Source: Pelotomaculum sp.
Lineage (GTDB): Bacteria > Bacillota > Desulfotomaculia > Desulfotomaculales > Pelotomaculaceae
Assembly: GCA_003489345.1 (NCBI GenBank)
Contig: DNIT01000088.1
Span: 54,025-65,064, forward strand
DNA length: 11,040 nt
Reading direction: 5' to 3'
The stretch's first letter is position 1, and each line of letters starts with the position of its first letter. The translations under genes and the position numbers were made by a program. This document shows, in pieces, positions 4,185 to 11,040 of the stretch. The notes beneath the pieces are model-generated. The model saw nothing but the letters and a program-made list of their open reading frames with translations. It did not search any database and had not been told where the DNA came from.

Positions 4185-5540
4185 TTGCTGCACAAGTTTG
4201 AATTTGGCGGAACGAAGATCGTGCTGGATGTGCATAGCGGCGCTGTCCATGAAGTAGATGAACTGGCCTGGCTGATGCTGGATGAATACAAGGCACTGGC
4301 TAGGCCGGAGCTTTTAGAAAAGTTTTGCAAGCGCTACGATGCGGAAGAAGTTGCTATGGCGGTTGCAGAAATTGAACAGTTGGAGCAAAGCGGCCTGCTG
4401 TTTAGCCCGGACCCCTACGAAGGTAAATATAACTCGCCGGTGGGAGGCATTACCAAGGCCCTCTGTCTGCACCTGGCGCATTCCTGCAACCTTAGCTGCC
4501 GCTATTGCTTTGCCGGGCAAGGTCGTTTTGGCGGGGCCGATGAGCTGATGCCGGCCGGGATCGGGCGGTCCGCCATAGATTTTCTAATCGGCAAATCGGG
4601 CAGCCGTAAAAACCTGAACATAGATTTTTTTGGTGGAGAGCCTTTATTGAATTTTCAGGTGTTAAAGGAACTGGTTGCTTACGGGAGGCTGCGTGGCCGG
4701 GAAAAAGGTAAGGAAATACAGTTCACGGTGACTACCAATACCCTGCCGCTCAATAGTGAAATCTCCAATTACCTCAACCAGGAAGGGCTCAGCACGGTCC
4801 TGAGCCTGGACGGAAGGCGCGAGGTGCATGACAAAATGCGCCCGACGCCCGGTGGAGGAGGCTCATATGAGCTGGTGCTGAAACGGATCCGGAATTTTGT
4901 AGATTCGCGGGACGGTTTAAACTACATCATCCGCGGCACCTTTACCGGTTACAACCTTGATTTTTGCGCTGATGTTCTGCACATGGCCGACCTCGGTTAC
5001 AAGAATCTGTCGGTGGAACCGGTGGTGGCGACCGGTGAAGCAGACTACGCTATCCGTGCGGAGGACCTGCCTGCTCTTTTCAGCCAGTATGAGCAACTGG
5101 CGCGAGAACTCCTGCTGCGCCGGGAAGAAGGCAGGCCTGTGGATTTTTTTCACTTCAACATTGACCTGGAAGGGGGCCCTTGCTTACCCAAGCGGCTGAC
5201 CGGATGCGGGGCCGGGTATGAGTACCTGGCAGTGGCGCCGAACGGCGACCTGTACCCCTGCCACCAGTTTGTCGGAAGACCGGGCTTTCTGATGGGTAAC
5301 GTCAGGGAGGGACTGGTTAACGGCGACCTTGAAGCCGTTTTCAGAAACGCCCATGTATATAACATGGAAGACTGTGCAGATTGTTGGGCCAAGTTTTACT
5401 GCAGCGGTGGTTGTCATGCCAACGCCGAGCTTTTTAACGGCTCTATTTACAAGCCTTACCGCCTTGGCTGCGCCTTGATGAAGAAAAGACTTGAGTGCGC
5501 CCTGTATTTAAAAGTCATGGAAAGCAGTCAGGCGGGATGA
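4185..5540 (+). CDS. scfB: Radical SAM/SPASM SCIFF peptide maturase
   Basis: A 451-residue enzyme that installs thioether crosslinks in the adjacent SCIFF precursor. TTG 4185 is chosen because gggagg lies 9 nt upstream and the protein then begins 'LLHKFEF', where family members start; the open frame extends back to 4143 through the attenuator hairpin. The first 90 residues ('IVLDVHSGAVHEVDELAW') look like the peptide-recognition (RRE/PqqD-like) domain. The radical SAM cluster motif CNLSCRYC supplies Cys101, Cys105 and Cys108, and 'FFGGEPLLN' follows as the SAM-binding motif. The C-terminal SPASM region has Cys333, Cys341, Cys359, Cys397, Cys400, Cys406, Cys410 and Cys429 in the usual spacing for two auxiliary [4Fe-4S] clusters; 'GCGAGYEYLAVAPNGDLYPC' is diagnostic. 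All key cysteines are present and the enzyme looks intact. It is cytoplasmic and oxygen-sensitive, in keeping with an anaerobe. Confidence 0.97.
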   Translation: MLHKFEFGGTKIVLDVHSGAVHEVDELAWLMLDEYKALARPELLEKFCKRYDAEEVAMAVAEIEQLEQSGLLFSPDPYEGKYNSPVGGITKALCLHLAHSCNLSCRYCFAGQGRFGGADELMPAGIGRSAIDFLIGKSGSRKNLNIDFFGGEPLLNFQVLKELVAYGRLRGREKGKEIQFTVTTNTLPLNSEISNYLNQEGLSTVLSLDGRREVHDKMRPTPGGGGSYELVLKRIRNFVDSRDGLNYIIRGTFTGYNLDFCADVLHMADLGYKNLSVEPVVATGEADYAIRAEDLPALFSQYEQLARELLLRREEGRPVDFFHFNIDLEGGPCLPKRLTGCGAGYEYLAVAPNGDLYPCHQFVGRPGFLMGNVREGLVNGDLEAVFRNAHVYNMEDCADCWAKFYCSGGCHANAELFNGSIYKPYRLGCALMKKRLECALYLKVMESSQAG

Positions 5541-5640
5541 GAAATAGGCAGCCTTTTCCTTCGAGATGGCTTATTTGCCGATTAAACCGAATACAACATG
5601 TTTTCCTGAAAATATTGTGTTGATTGGGCCATTTGCTATA

Positions 5641-5695
5641 AAAAAAGATGTTTTACGCTGTTACCGTTACCATGTTATAATGAAACATCTTTTTT
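5641..5695 (+). promoter_or_regulatory. Promoter enclosed in a 13-bp perfect inverted repeat
   Basis: The arms aaaaaagatgttt (5641-5653) and aaacatctttttt (5683-5695) are exact reverse complements separated by 29 bp. Between them lies an extended -10 TGtTATAAT (TATAAT 5676-5681) with a possible -35 TTACGC (5653-5658) at 17-nt spacing. The arms flank the promoter as an operator pair would. The ending T run means the transcribed structure could also terminate scfB transcripts. A second TATAAT at 5710-5715 lies downstream, with no good -35. Confidence 0.5.
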
Positions 5696-5767
5696 CTTCA
5701 TCCAATCGCTATAATATGCATTTTTTTACAATACTTGTCATTTGTTGCAGAAAAGGAGCTGAGCGAT

Positions 5768-7171
5768 TTGCCGCCAAGGTTGGAAGGACTGCGGCGCCTT
5801 CCGGGGTTCAATAGTAAATCTTTTAGCGGTGTTTTTAAGCAGTGGTTGGCGAGGCAAAGCGTGTTTCGCCGGGTGGTAATGGGCGTGGCGGGTTACCTGG
5901 TACTGGCGCTCACCGCCTATGCCATCTTCGGAGGCAACGCTTGCGCTGTAATGGTGGACGGCAAGACCGTTGCAGTGGCTGCAAACGAAAAAACCGCAAA
6001 GCAAGCCCTGGGTGAAGTGCTTAAACAGAAGTCCGGTGAGATCGGCGGTCCCGTCAAGGTAGCGGGCAAGATCTCATATAAGTCAATTAAAGTTCAACCT
6101 GAAGAGTTGTTGGAGCGGGAAACCTTGCAAGCAAGGCTGAACGAGACGCTTATCTTCAACACCGAATGCACGGCCATTGTCATTAACGGCGAGGAAAAGA
6201 TTTTCATCAAAGAAAAGGAAGATGCCGAAACGTTGCTGGCTTGGTTGCAGACGCTATATCCGGCGGAAGAGGGTGAACATCCGGCCATCAAAGAAAACGT
6301 CGAGCTGGTTGAAACGAGCTCTGCGATAGACAACGTCCTGGACCTCGAAACAGCCAAAAAAACGGTCTTACTGGGAACCAATAAGATCGAGCAGTACGTT
6401 ATCAAAGACGGGGATACCCTGTGGGATATTGCCCGCGCGGTCAATATCGATGTAGACCAGATTGCGATGGCAAACCCGGACATTGACATCGATCACATCA
6501 GCATCGGACAGTCGCTTTACCTCAGCAAGGCGGCGCCACTGCTTACGGTGATGGCCACCCGGCAGCTAACCGTGAACGAAGAGATACCTTATGAGGTCGA
6601 GGTGAAAAAGGACGACCAGCTGCTGCTGGGCGAGAAGAAAGTGCTCACCCGAGGCGAGCCGGGTGAGCGTACGGTTACATACTTGATTACAAGAGAAAAC
6701 GGGTTTGAGACCGGGCGACAGGTGCTCGAGCAAAAAATCGTGCGTGAGGCCACAACCGAGGTGGTAGCCATGGGCTCCGTGACCATGCTGGCGTCACGTG
6801 GCGGCGGGAGGCTTAGTTGGCCTTGTTCCGGCGGCATTACCTCCCCCTTCGGCATGCGGTGGGGCAGAATGCATGAAGGTATTGATATCGGCGCCGGCTA
6901 CGGGTGCAAGGTGGCGGCTGCAGCCGGAGGAACAGTGATTTTCACCGGTTGGGACGGCGGCTATGGCAAGTCCGTGCAAATTTCCCACGGGGGAGGCCTG
7001 GTCACGCATTATGCCCACCTTTCTTCCATTGAGGTTAGCAATGGAGAGACGGTTGAACGGGGTGAACTGATAGGTATGGTGGGGTCAACCGGAAGCTCCG
7101 ATGGACCGCATTTGCACTTTGAGGTGCTGGTGGGCGGGCAGCCGCGCAACCCGGTCAATTATTTACCTTAA
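5768..7171 (+). CDS. Membrane-anchored LysM-G5-M23 peptidase
   Basis: A 467-residue envelope hydrolase. The TTG start at 5768 is chosen because aaggag lies 9 nt upstream (5753-5758); an earlier TTG at 5735 has none. Residues about 36-56 form one membrane segment, so the rest is outside. A region of about 150 residues without a recognised domain follows. A LysM domain (208-253, 'YVIKDGDTLWDIARAVNI') binds peptidoglycan. A G5 domain follows (about 259-335, 'RGEPGERTVTYLITRENG'). The C-terminal peptidase M23 (lysostaphin-like) domain spans about 355-465. Zinc and catalytic residues are visible: His369 and Asp373 in HEGID, His417 in HYAH, and His450 in HLHF. The domain is complete, so an active endopeptidase that cuts peptide crossbridges is likely. 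Role in growth, division or sporulation is not decidable here. It has its own promoter and a downstream terminator. Confidence 0.93.
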   Translation: MPPRLEGLRRLPGFNSKSFSGVFKQWLARQSVFRRVVMGVAGYLVLALTAYAIFGGNACAVMVDGKTVAVAANEKTAKQALGEVLKQKSGEIGGPVKVAGKISYKSIKVQPEELLERETLQARLNETLIFNTECTAIVINGEEKIFIKEKEDAETLLAWLQTLYPAEEGEHPAIKENVELVETSSAIDNVLDLETAKKTVLLGTNKIEQYVIKDGDTLWDIARAVNIDVDQIAMANPDIDIDHISIGQSLYLSKAAPLLTVMATRQLTVNEEIPYEVEVKKDDQLLLGEKKVLTRGEPGERTVTYLITRENGFETGRQVLEQKIVREATTEVVAMGSVTMLASRGGGRLSWPCSGGITSPFGMRWGRMHEGIDIGAGYGCKVAAAAGGTVIFTGWDGGYGKSVQISHGGGLVTHYAHLSSIEVSNGETVERGELIGMVGSTGSSDGPHLHFEVLVGGQPRNPVNYLP

Positions 7172-7185
7172 ACTATGTTGAGCTC

Positions 7186-7214
7186 AAACCGCCAGGGGGG
7201 TGCCCTGGCGGTTT
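7186..7214 (+). terminator. Terminator hairpin after the M23 peptidase gene
   Basis: A perfect 12-bp GC-rich stem (aaaccgccaggg 7186-7197, ccctggcggttt 7203-7214) with a 5-nt loop, 14 nt after the stop. Only three T follow before A residues, so the U tract is poor, but the stem is long and symmetric and may also act on the minus strand. Confidence 0.68.
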
Positions 7215-7268
7215 AAAATTGGAAAGCTCCAGTATCCTACCGGGAAATTGGTTTCCAACCAAAAATAC

Positions 7269-7296
7269 TTGTCTTTCAATGGGTCAATGCTATAAT
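7269..7296 (+). promoter_or_regulatory. Promoter for the TPR protein gene
   Basis: A -35 TTGTCT (7269-7274), a 16-nt spacer and a perfect TATAAT (7291-7296) preceded by TGc, an extended -10. The -10 box ends only 19 nt before the TTG start codon, so the untranslated leader would be roughly a dozen nt. Confidence 0.68.
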
Positions 7297-7315
7297 GTTA
7301 AATAGGTGATGGAAT

Positions 7316-7897
7316 TTGATTAATAAAAAATACTTTAAAAATAGAATTCGGAAAGGGATTTTTCTGTTCGTAACCATACTGATCGCCATTGGTCTGGTTA
7401 TACCTATCGCGGGACTGTTTTCTAATCAGCCGGACTATAGCGGTGTCCAGGGTGACGATACTGCGCAGCAGACGCCGCAGGAGAGGTTGGCCGAGCTGGA
7501 AAATCAGGCCCGGGAAAATCCGGGGAATGTAAATGTTCTGCTGGAACTGGCCCAGGCCTATTTTTACGCCGGTAATCCCGACCAGGCCACAAAGACCTAC
7601 GAACAGGTGCTGGCACTGGATACCCAAAACAGCGAAGCCCGTTACGATTTGGCCACTATTTACTATTTCAGCAGCAAATACGACCTTGCTATAGCGCAAT
7701 TGCAGGAGTTGCTGAAAAATGAACCGGATAACAAAGACGCCCGTTATTTCTACGGGATCGTCCTGGGTACGGGAGTCAAAGATTATCAAGGCGGCATACA
7801 GGAACTTGAGAAGTTTATTGAGCTGGCGAAGGAAGGTCCCGACGTAGAGAAAGCCAAACAGATTATCGATGAATGGAAAACCGCACCGGCCCCGTAG
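7316..7897 (+). CDS. Membrane-anchored tetratricopeptide repeat protein
   Basis: A 193-residue protein from TTG 7316, with aggtgatgg (7304-7312) as the ribosome binding site. A basic N-terminus (KKYFKNRIRK) precedes one membrane segment at residues about 14-34. A polar linker rich in Gln, Asp and Pro follows, then three TPR units at about 72-105, 106-139 and 140-173, with consensus positions visible ('LLELAQAYFYAGNPDQATKT', 'ARYDLATIYYFSSKYDLAIA', 'ARYFYGIVLGT'). The TPR domain would lie outside the membrane if the segment acts as an uncleaved signal anchor. TPR proteins are scaffolds and the partner cannot be read from sequence. Its neighbours (M23 peptidase, membrane-anchored metallopeptidase, MurA) suggest an envelope-associated role. 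It is monocistronic, with its own promoter and terminator. Confidence 0.88.
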   Translation: MINKKYFKNRIRKGIFLFVTILIAIGLVIPIAGLFSNQPDYSGVQGDDTAQQTPQERLAELENQARENPGNVNVLLELAQAYFYAGNPDQATKTYEQVLALDTQNSEARYDLATIYYFSSKYDLAIAQLQELLKNEPDNKDARYFYGIVLGTGVKDYQGGIQELEKFIELAKEGPDVEKAKQIIDEWKTAPAP

Positions 7898-7915
7898 TTT
7901 CACAATATAAACGAC

Positions 7916-7952
7916 CACGGCAGGGTTCGACGCTCTCTGCCGTGATTTTTTT
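7916..7952 (+). terminator. Rho-independent terminator after the TPR gene
   Basis: An 8-bp perfect GC-rich stem (cacggcag 7916-7923, ctgccgtg 7937-7944) with a 13-nt loop and a following run of seven T (7946-7952), about 20 nt past the stop codon. A classic strong terminator. Confidence 0.9.
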
Positions 7953-8067
7953 GCGAAATTTTCGAGCCGCTGCTTCAAAACAGGTGGGTCAGACCGTATT
8001 ATCCATTGGACGACCATGCCTTTGTTGTGATAAATATACGCCTCCCTCATTATGAAGTATTTTCCGC

Positions 8068-8096
8068 TTGGACGGGCTTATCCCCCGGCTTATAAT
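8068..8096 (+). promoter_or_regulatory. Sigma-A promoter for the peptidase MA gene
   Basis: TTGGAC (8068-8073), a 17-nt spacer and a perfect TATAAT (8091-8096). The predicted start near 8103 leaves a leader of about 29 nt with tgaggagg (8117-8124) seven nt before the ATG. It is one of the two best sigma-A consensus matches in the window. Confidence 0.8.
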
Positions 8097-8131
8097 TAGA
8101 CTGACTAAATGACGAATGAGGAGGCCGGGTT

Positions 8132-9058
8132 ATGAAACTTGCAGCGCAGGGAAATATCGATCGTGCTTCCGGCCGCCCCTGGGGATTATCCTGGTTTCGA
8201 GTGATGCGGGCTCTGGCCGCAGCGTTTATTTTGCTCACCGCTCTTTTCTGGAATATCCCGGCCGGTATAAAATCTTACGGTTATGCCGCTATCCGTGAAC
8301 TGGTCAAGGTCCATACCATCCTCGGGACCTGGCATTTGGAAAAATTAACTTCCGAGCACTATTATATAAAGTTCAGGCCGGAGGACCGTGTCGAGGCTGA
8401 GTTGGTCCTGGACACGGCGGAGTTTTTTTACCGGCCGGTTATGGAGTCGTTTAACTTTACCCCGCACGGCAGGATCCCTATTATCCTTTATTCATCCCGT
8501 GAAGCTTTAAACAAAAGCTTTGGCTGGGAAGCTGACGAAAGCGCCATGGGTGTTTACTGGGCCGGGGCGATCCGGGTCCTGGCACCGGGGATCTGGGTGG
8601 AACAACAAGAGGCCGGACGGATTGCTGAAGTCTTTAAAACTGCCGGACCTATGGCCCACGAATTAACCCACCTGGTGGTGGATTACCTGACCGGGGGCAA
8701 CTATCCGCGCTGGTTTACTGAAGGAGTCGCTCAGTATGAGGAATACAAGCTAACCGGCTTTGAATTACAAGACACGACCAGCTCTCTGAAGCCGCCTTTT
8801 TACAGTATGCGCGATCTTACCGGGCGTTTTGACCAGTTGCCCAATCAAACCAAGGCCTACAGGGAGTCACTGGCAGCGGTGCGTTTTATTGTGGACTATG
8901 CCGGGGAACCGGCTCTTCACCAGCTCATAGCTGAACTGGGGCGGGGCCTGGATTTCAACCAGGCGGCCGCTAAGGTGTTGCGCCTCGATGAGGCCCAATT
9001 TGAAGCCGGCTGGCAGGATTGGGCTATGACCGGGGCGGTCCGGCGGGATTTATTTTGA
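8132..9058 (+). CDS. Membrane-anchored gluzincin metallopeptidase (peptidase MA family)
   Basis: A 308-residue protein from ATG 8132 behind a strong ribosome binding site. A single membrane segment at about residues 27-43 anchors or exports it. The zinc site is HELTH (His176, Glu177, His180), with the third ligand in 'RWFTEGVAQYEE' (Glu197), the HExxH...E layout of gluzincins (peptidase MA-like/DUF2268-type proteins). The region before it ('HYYIKFRPED', 'IPIILYSSREALNKSF') is the typical N-terminal part of these secreted metallopeptidases, and residues after 240 form the helical C-terminal part. All catalytic residues are present, so activity is likely; the substrate is unknown. It has its own promoter. 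No clear terminator follows, and murA begins 95 nt downstream, so read-through into murA is possible. Confidence 0.87.
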   Translation: MKLAAQGNIDRASGRPWGLSWFRVMRALAAAFILLTALFWNIPAGIKSYGYAAIRELVKVHTILGTWHLEKLTSEHYYIKFRPEDRVEAELVLDTAEFFYRPVMESFNFTPHGRIPIILYSSREALNKSFGWEADESAMGVYWAGAIRVLAPGIWVEQQEAGRIAEVFKTAGPMAHELTHLVVDYLTGGNYPRWFTEGVAQYEEYKLTGFELQDTTSSLKPPFYSMRDLTGRFDQLPNQTKAYRESLAAVRFIVDYAGEPALHQLIAELGRGLDFNQAAAKVLRLDEAQFEAGWQDWAMTGAVRRDLF

Positions 9059-9153
9059 TGCCCTCCTCCTGGAGCGGCGCAGGAATAATGCCAGTTGAGA
9101 CGAATAGTTAAATAAGTGGTTGAAAGGCAGCTCAACATAAACAGGAGGACTTC

Positions 9154-10410
9154 ATGGACAGTATCGTCATAGCCGGAGGCAGGCCCCTCCGTGGCCGCTT
9201 GAAAATTTGCGGCGCCAAAAACGCTTCTTTGGCTGTTTTGTGCGCCACCTTTCTATGTAAAAATGAAGTTGTGCTCGAAAATATTCCGAACATCAGTGAT
9301 GTGCGGTTTATGCTTGGCATTATAAAGAGCCTTGGGGCCACCGCCGGCTGGGAGGGGCCGGATACCCTGCGGGTAACTCCTCCGGAACAGGTTAACGACG
9401 AGGCGCCCTACCAGCTGGTCAAGAAACTGCGGGCCTCCAACCTCCTTCTGGGTCCTCTGCTGGCTCGTTTCTCCCAGGCTGAAGTGGCGCTGCCGGGCGG
9501 CTGTAATATCGGCATCCGCCCTATGGATTTGCATTTTAAGGGACTGTCCGGGCTTGGCGCGGAACTAGCCCTGGAGCACGGCTGCATCCGCGGCAATGCC
9601 CCCGGGCGGCTCAGGGGAGCCAGGGTTTACCTTGATTTTCCCAGCGTCGGGGCCACTGAAAATATCATGATGGCCGCCTGCCTGGCCGAGGGGCAGACAC
9701 TGATTGAAAACGCGGCTAAGGAGCCCGAGATAGTCGACCTGGCCAACTTTCTTAACACCATGGGAGCTAAAGTACGGGGCGCCGGTACGGATGTGATTAA
9801 GATAGACGGGGTACCCTTTCTGGAGGGGGGCGCCCGCTACTCCATTATACCGGACCGGATCGAGGCCGGCACCTTTATGGTCGCGGCGGCGGCCACAGGC
9901 GGTGACGTGGTACTGGAAAACCTCATTCCAATTCACCTTCAGCCCTTGACCGCCAAGCTCCGGGAGGCAAGAGTCGAAGTGTATGAGGAGGAGGATACCA
10001 TCCGAGTATGCGCGAACCAGCCCCTGCGCTCCATTGACATTAAAACGATGCCTTACCCCGGGTTCCCCACGGACCTGCAGTCGCAGTTGCTAGCCATGCT
10101 TTCCACGGTGCCGGGGACCAGCGTAGTGGTTGAAAATATTTTTGAAAACCGCTTTATGGTTGCCGACGAACTCAAGCGCATGGGCGCACGGATTAAAGTG
10201 GAAGGCCGCATGGCGGTCATTGAAGGAGTGCCCTCCCTGCAGGGGGCACAGGTCAAGGCCACCGACCTGCGGGCCGGAGCAGCCCTGATTGTGGCCGGCC
10301 TGATGGCCAACGGGGAAACGGAAATCGGCAATGCCGGCTACATTGACCGGGGCTATTACGACCTGGAAAAAAAATTAACCTCATTGGGAGCGGCAATCTG
10401 GAGAAAATAA
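9154..10410 (+). CDS. murA: UDP-N-acetylglucosamine 1-carboxyvinyltransferase
   Basis: A 418-residue enzyme that transfers enolpyruvate from phosphoenolpyruvate to UDP-N-acetylglucosamine, the first committed step of peptidoglycan synthesis, in the cytoplasm. Length and motifs match MurA throughout. Lys22 and Asn23 lie in 'ICGAKNASL'. The catalytic Cys117 in 'LPGGCNIGIRPMDLH' is the residue attacked by fosfomycin, so this form has the sensitive cysteine. 'FPSVGATENIMMAA', 'EPEIVDLANFLNTMGA' and 'IIPDRIEAGTFM' follow, and Asp307 lies in 'GFPTDLQSQ'. ATG 9154 is supported by aggagg (9143-9148). Many Firmicutes carry two paralogues (MurA and MurZ); which one this is cannot be decided here. A terminator begins at the stop codon. 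Confidence 0.97.
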   Translation: MDSIVIAGGRPLRGRLKICGAKNASLAVLCATFLCKNEVVLENIPNISDVRFMLGIIKSLGATAGWEGPDTLRVTPPEQVNDEAPYQLVKKLRASNLLLGPLLARFSQAEVALPGGCNIGIRPMDLHFKGLSGLGAELALEHGCIRGNAPGRLRGARVYLDFPSVGATENIMMAACLAEGQTLIENAAKEPEIVDLANFLNTMGAKVRGAGTDVIKIDGVPFLEGGARYSIIPDRIEAGTFMVAAAATGGDVVLENLIPIHLQPLTAKLREARVEVYEEEDTIRVCANQPLRSIDIKTMPYPGFPTDLQSQLLAMLSTVPGTSVVVENIFENRFMVADELKRMGARIKVEGRMAVIEGVPSLQGAQVKATDLRAGAALIVAGLMANGETEIGNAGYIDRGYYDLEKKLTSLGAAIWRK

Positions 10411-10430
10411 AGCGTGGCAACACGCTTTTT
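10409..10430 (+). terminator. Rho-independent terminator overlapping the murA stop
   Basis: The stem aaagcgtg/cacgcttt (8 bp) is capped by a GCAA tetraloop (10417-10420), and T residues run from 10426 to 10430. The stem starts on the last bases of the TAA stop codon, so the gene and terminator are fused end to end. Confidence 0.88.
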
Positions 10431-10675
10431 GCTTTTTGGTAATAAATTTATGTTCTACATGAGTGCTCTGTGAGCTTATGCCAGCGGCTCATGTCCGGTC
10501 TTTATAATTGTATGAGCGAATTCTCCCTTAAGCGGGGACTTACCGGCACTCCGTACCTCGAACAGTTCCCGAGCCTTTCTTCGGATTCACTTACTCTTTA
10601 AATTGGGACTCAAAATCACTGCTAACGTAAGCCTATAGGTCACCAGGCGCGAATTAGTTCTTTTGGAGGGAAATC
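10431..10675 (+). other. Leader/intergenic region before rlmH
   Basis: Within this 245-nt gap a TATAAT (10503-10508) is the best -10 candidate, but the only -35-like hexamer, TTATGC (10476-10481), is 21 nt away. A 29-codon ORF (10512-10601) starts 3 nt after it, without a ribosome binding site. The small inverted repeat tgagc/gctca (10471-10490) is weak. I see no known riboswitch or T-box signature. Confidence 0.35.
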
Positions 10676-11040
10676 ATGTTCCATATTACCATCCTGGCCG
10701 TAGGCCGGCTGAAGGAGAGTTACCTGACCGAGGCGGCAGCCGAATACTTAAAAAGGCTGTCCGTTTATGCCCGCATCAACGTCGTTGAAGTGGAAGACGA
10801 GGGTCTTAGTGAAAACCTGACCGGGCATGGCCTGGAAAAGGTTAAGCAGAAAGAGGGCGAACGTGTTTTAAGCCGCCTGCGTCCGGGCGCCTTTGTGATT
10901 GTCCTGGATCTGGGGGGGAGCGCAAAGACCTCCGAAGAGATGGCGGAAATGCTGGACAAGCTGGCGCTGGAAGGCAGGGGAGAACTGATCTTTGTGATCG
11001 GCGGCAGCTTGGGTCTGGCCAAGGCTGTGCTGGAGCGGGC
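10676..11040 (+). CDS. rlmH: 23S rRNA (pseudouridine1915-N3)-methyltransferase, 3' end outside window
   Basis: The first 121 codons of a gene usually near 159 codons long, open to the window edge with no stop. ATG 10676 follows ggaggg (10665-10670). The N-terminus 'ITILAVGRLKESYLTEAAAEYLKRL' and 'FVIVLDLGG', plus the SAM-binding SPOUT motif 'FVIGGSLGL' near the end, identify RlmH (YbeA family). This dimeric SPOUT methyltransferase methylates pseudouridine 1915 in helix 69 of 23S rRNA in the 70S ribosome. It is separated from murA by a strong terminator and so is probably transcribed independently. Confidence 0.96.
   Translation, partial: MFHITILAVGRLKESYLTEAAAEYLKRLSVYARINVVEVEDEGLSENLTGHGLEKVKQKEGERVLSRLRPGAFVIVLDLGGSAKTSEEMAEMLDKLALEGRGELIFVIGGSLGLAKAVLER

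Noticed and set aside
6094..6489. 131-codon minus-strand frame across the M23 peptidase gene
   Set aside because: Serine-rich low-complexity translation typical of antisense shadows; no start signal.
7298..8050. 250-codon open frame on the minus strand
   Set aside because: It lies antisense to the well-supported TPR gene and its terminator, has no ribosome binding site, and shows no family motif; a coding shadow.
9565..9936. 123-codon minus-strand frame across murA
   Set aside because: Antisense shadow of murA, whose identity is certain; no start signal or motif.

Overview
The window reads as chromosomal DNA of an anaerobic clostridial Firmicute, probably a Pelotomaculum/Desulfotomaculum-type Peptococcaceae relative. 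Four things support this: a SCIFF ranthipeptide precursor beside its radical-SAM maturase, a pair nearly confined to Clostridia; strong AGGAGG-type ribosome binding sites; frequent TTG start codons; and sigma-A-like promoters with TATAAT boxes. The genus is an inference.

Layout. Positions 1-440 hold three tRNA genes (Lys-UUU, cut by the window edge; Glu-UUC; Gly-CCC) with two terminators and a promoter before tRNA-Gly. A minus-strand DUF421/YetF-type membrane protein gene (542-1276) shares the second terminator. From about 1280 to 3900 comes an accessory-looking patch. It contains a small CC/Se-motif (HesB-like) protein, preceded by a short ORF that echoes part of it; a minus-strand HicBA-like toxin-antitoxin pair; a short minus-strand hypothetical gene; and two copies of an imperfect repeat. 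Each repeat copy begins at the 3' end of a minus-strand gene and carries a terminator-like hairpin.

Positions 3927-5540 form the SCIFF locus: promoter, the 50-residue six-cysteine precursor (TTG start), an intergenic attenuator-like hairpin, and a 451-residue radical SAM/SPASM maturase (TTG start). Downstream the genes concern the cell envelope. They are a membrane-anchored LysM-G5-M23 peptidase (5768-7171), a membrane-anchored TPR protein (7316-7897), a membrane-anchored gluzincin-type peptidase (8132-9058), MurA (9154-10410, committed step of peptidoglycan synthesis), and the 5' part of rlmH (10676 to the window edge; 23S rRNA pseudouridine methyltransferase).

How they fit together. The envelope genes all point the same way. 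The M23 and TPR genes each have a promoter and a terminator, while the peptidase and murA may share a transcript because no terminator or good promoter separates them. The SCIFF pair is a self-contained RiPP-type system with no transporter or dedicated protease in view. The most interesting non-obvious features are the SCIFF precursor itself, the HicB-like antitoxin with an extra Phd/YefM-like N-terminal segment, the shared 3' repeat module, and a promoter enclosed in a perfect 13-bp inverted repeat upstream of the M23 gene.
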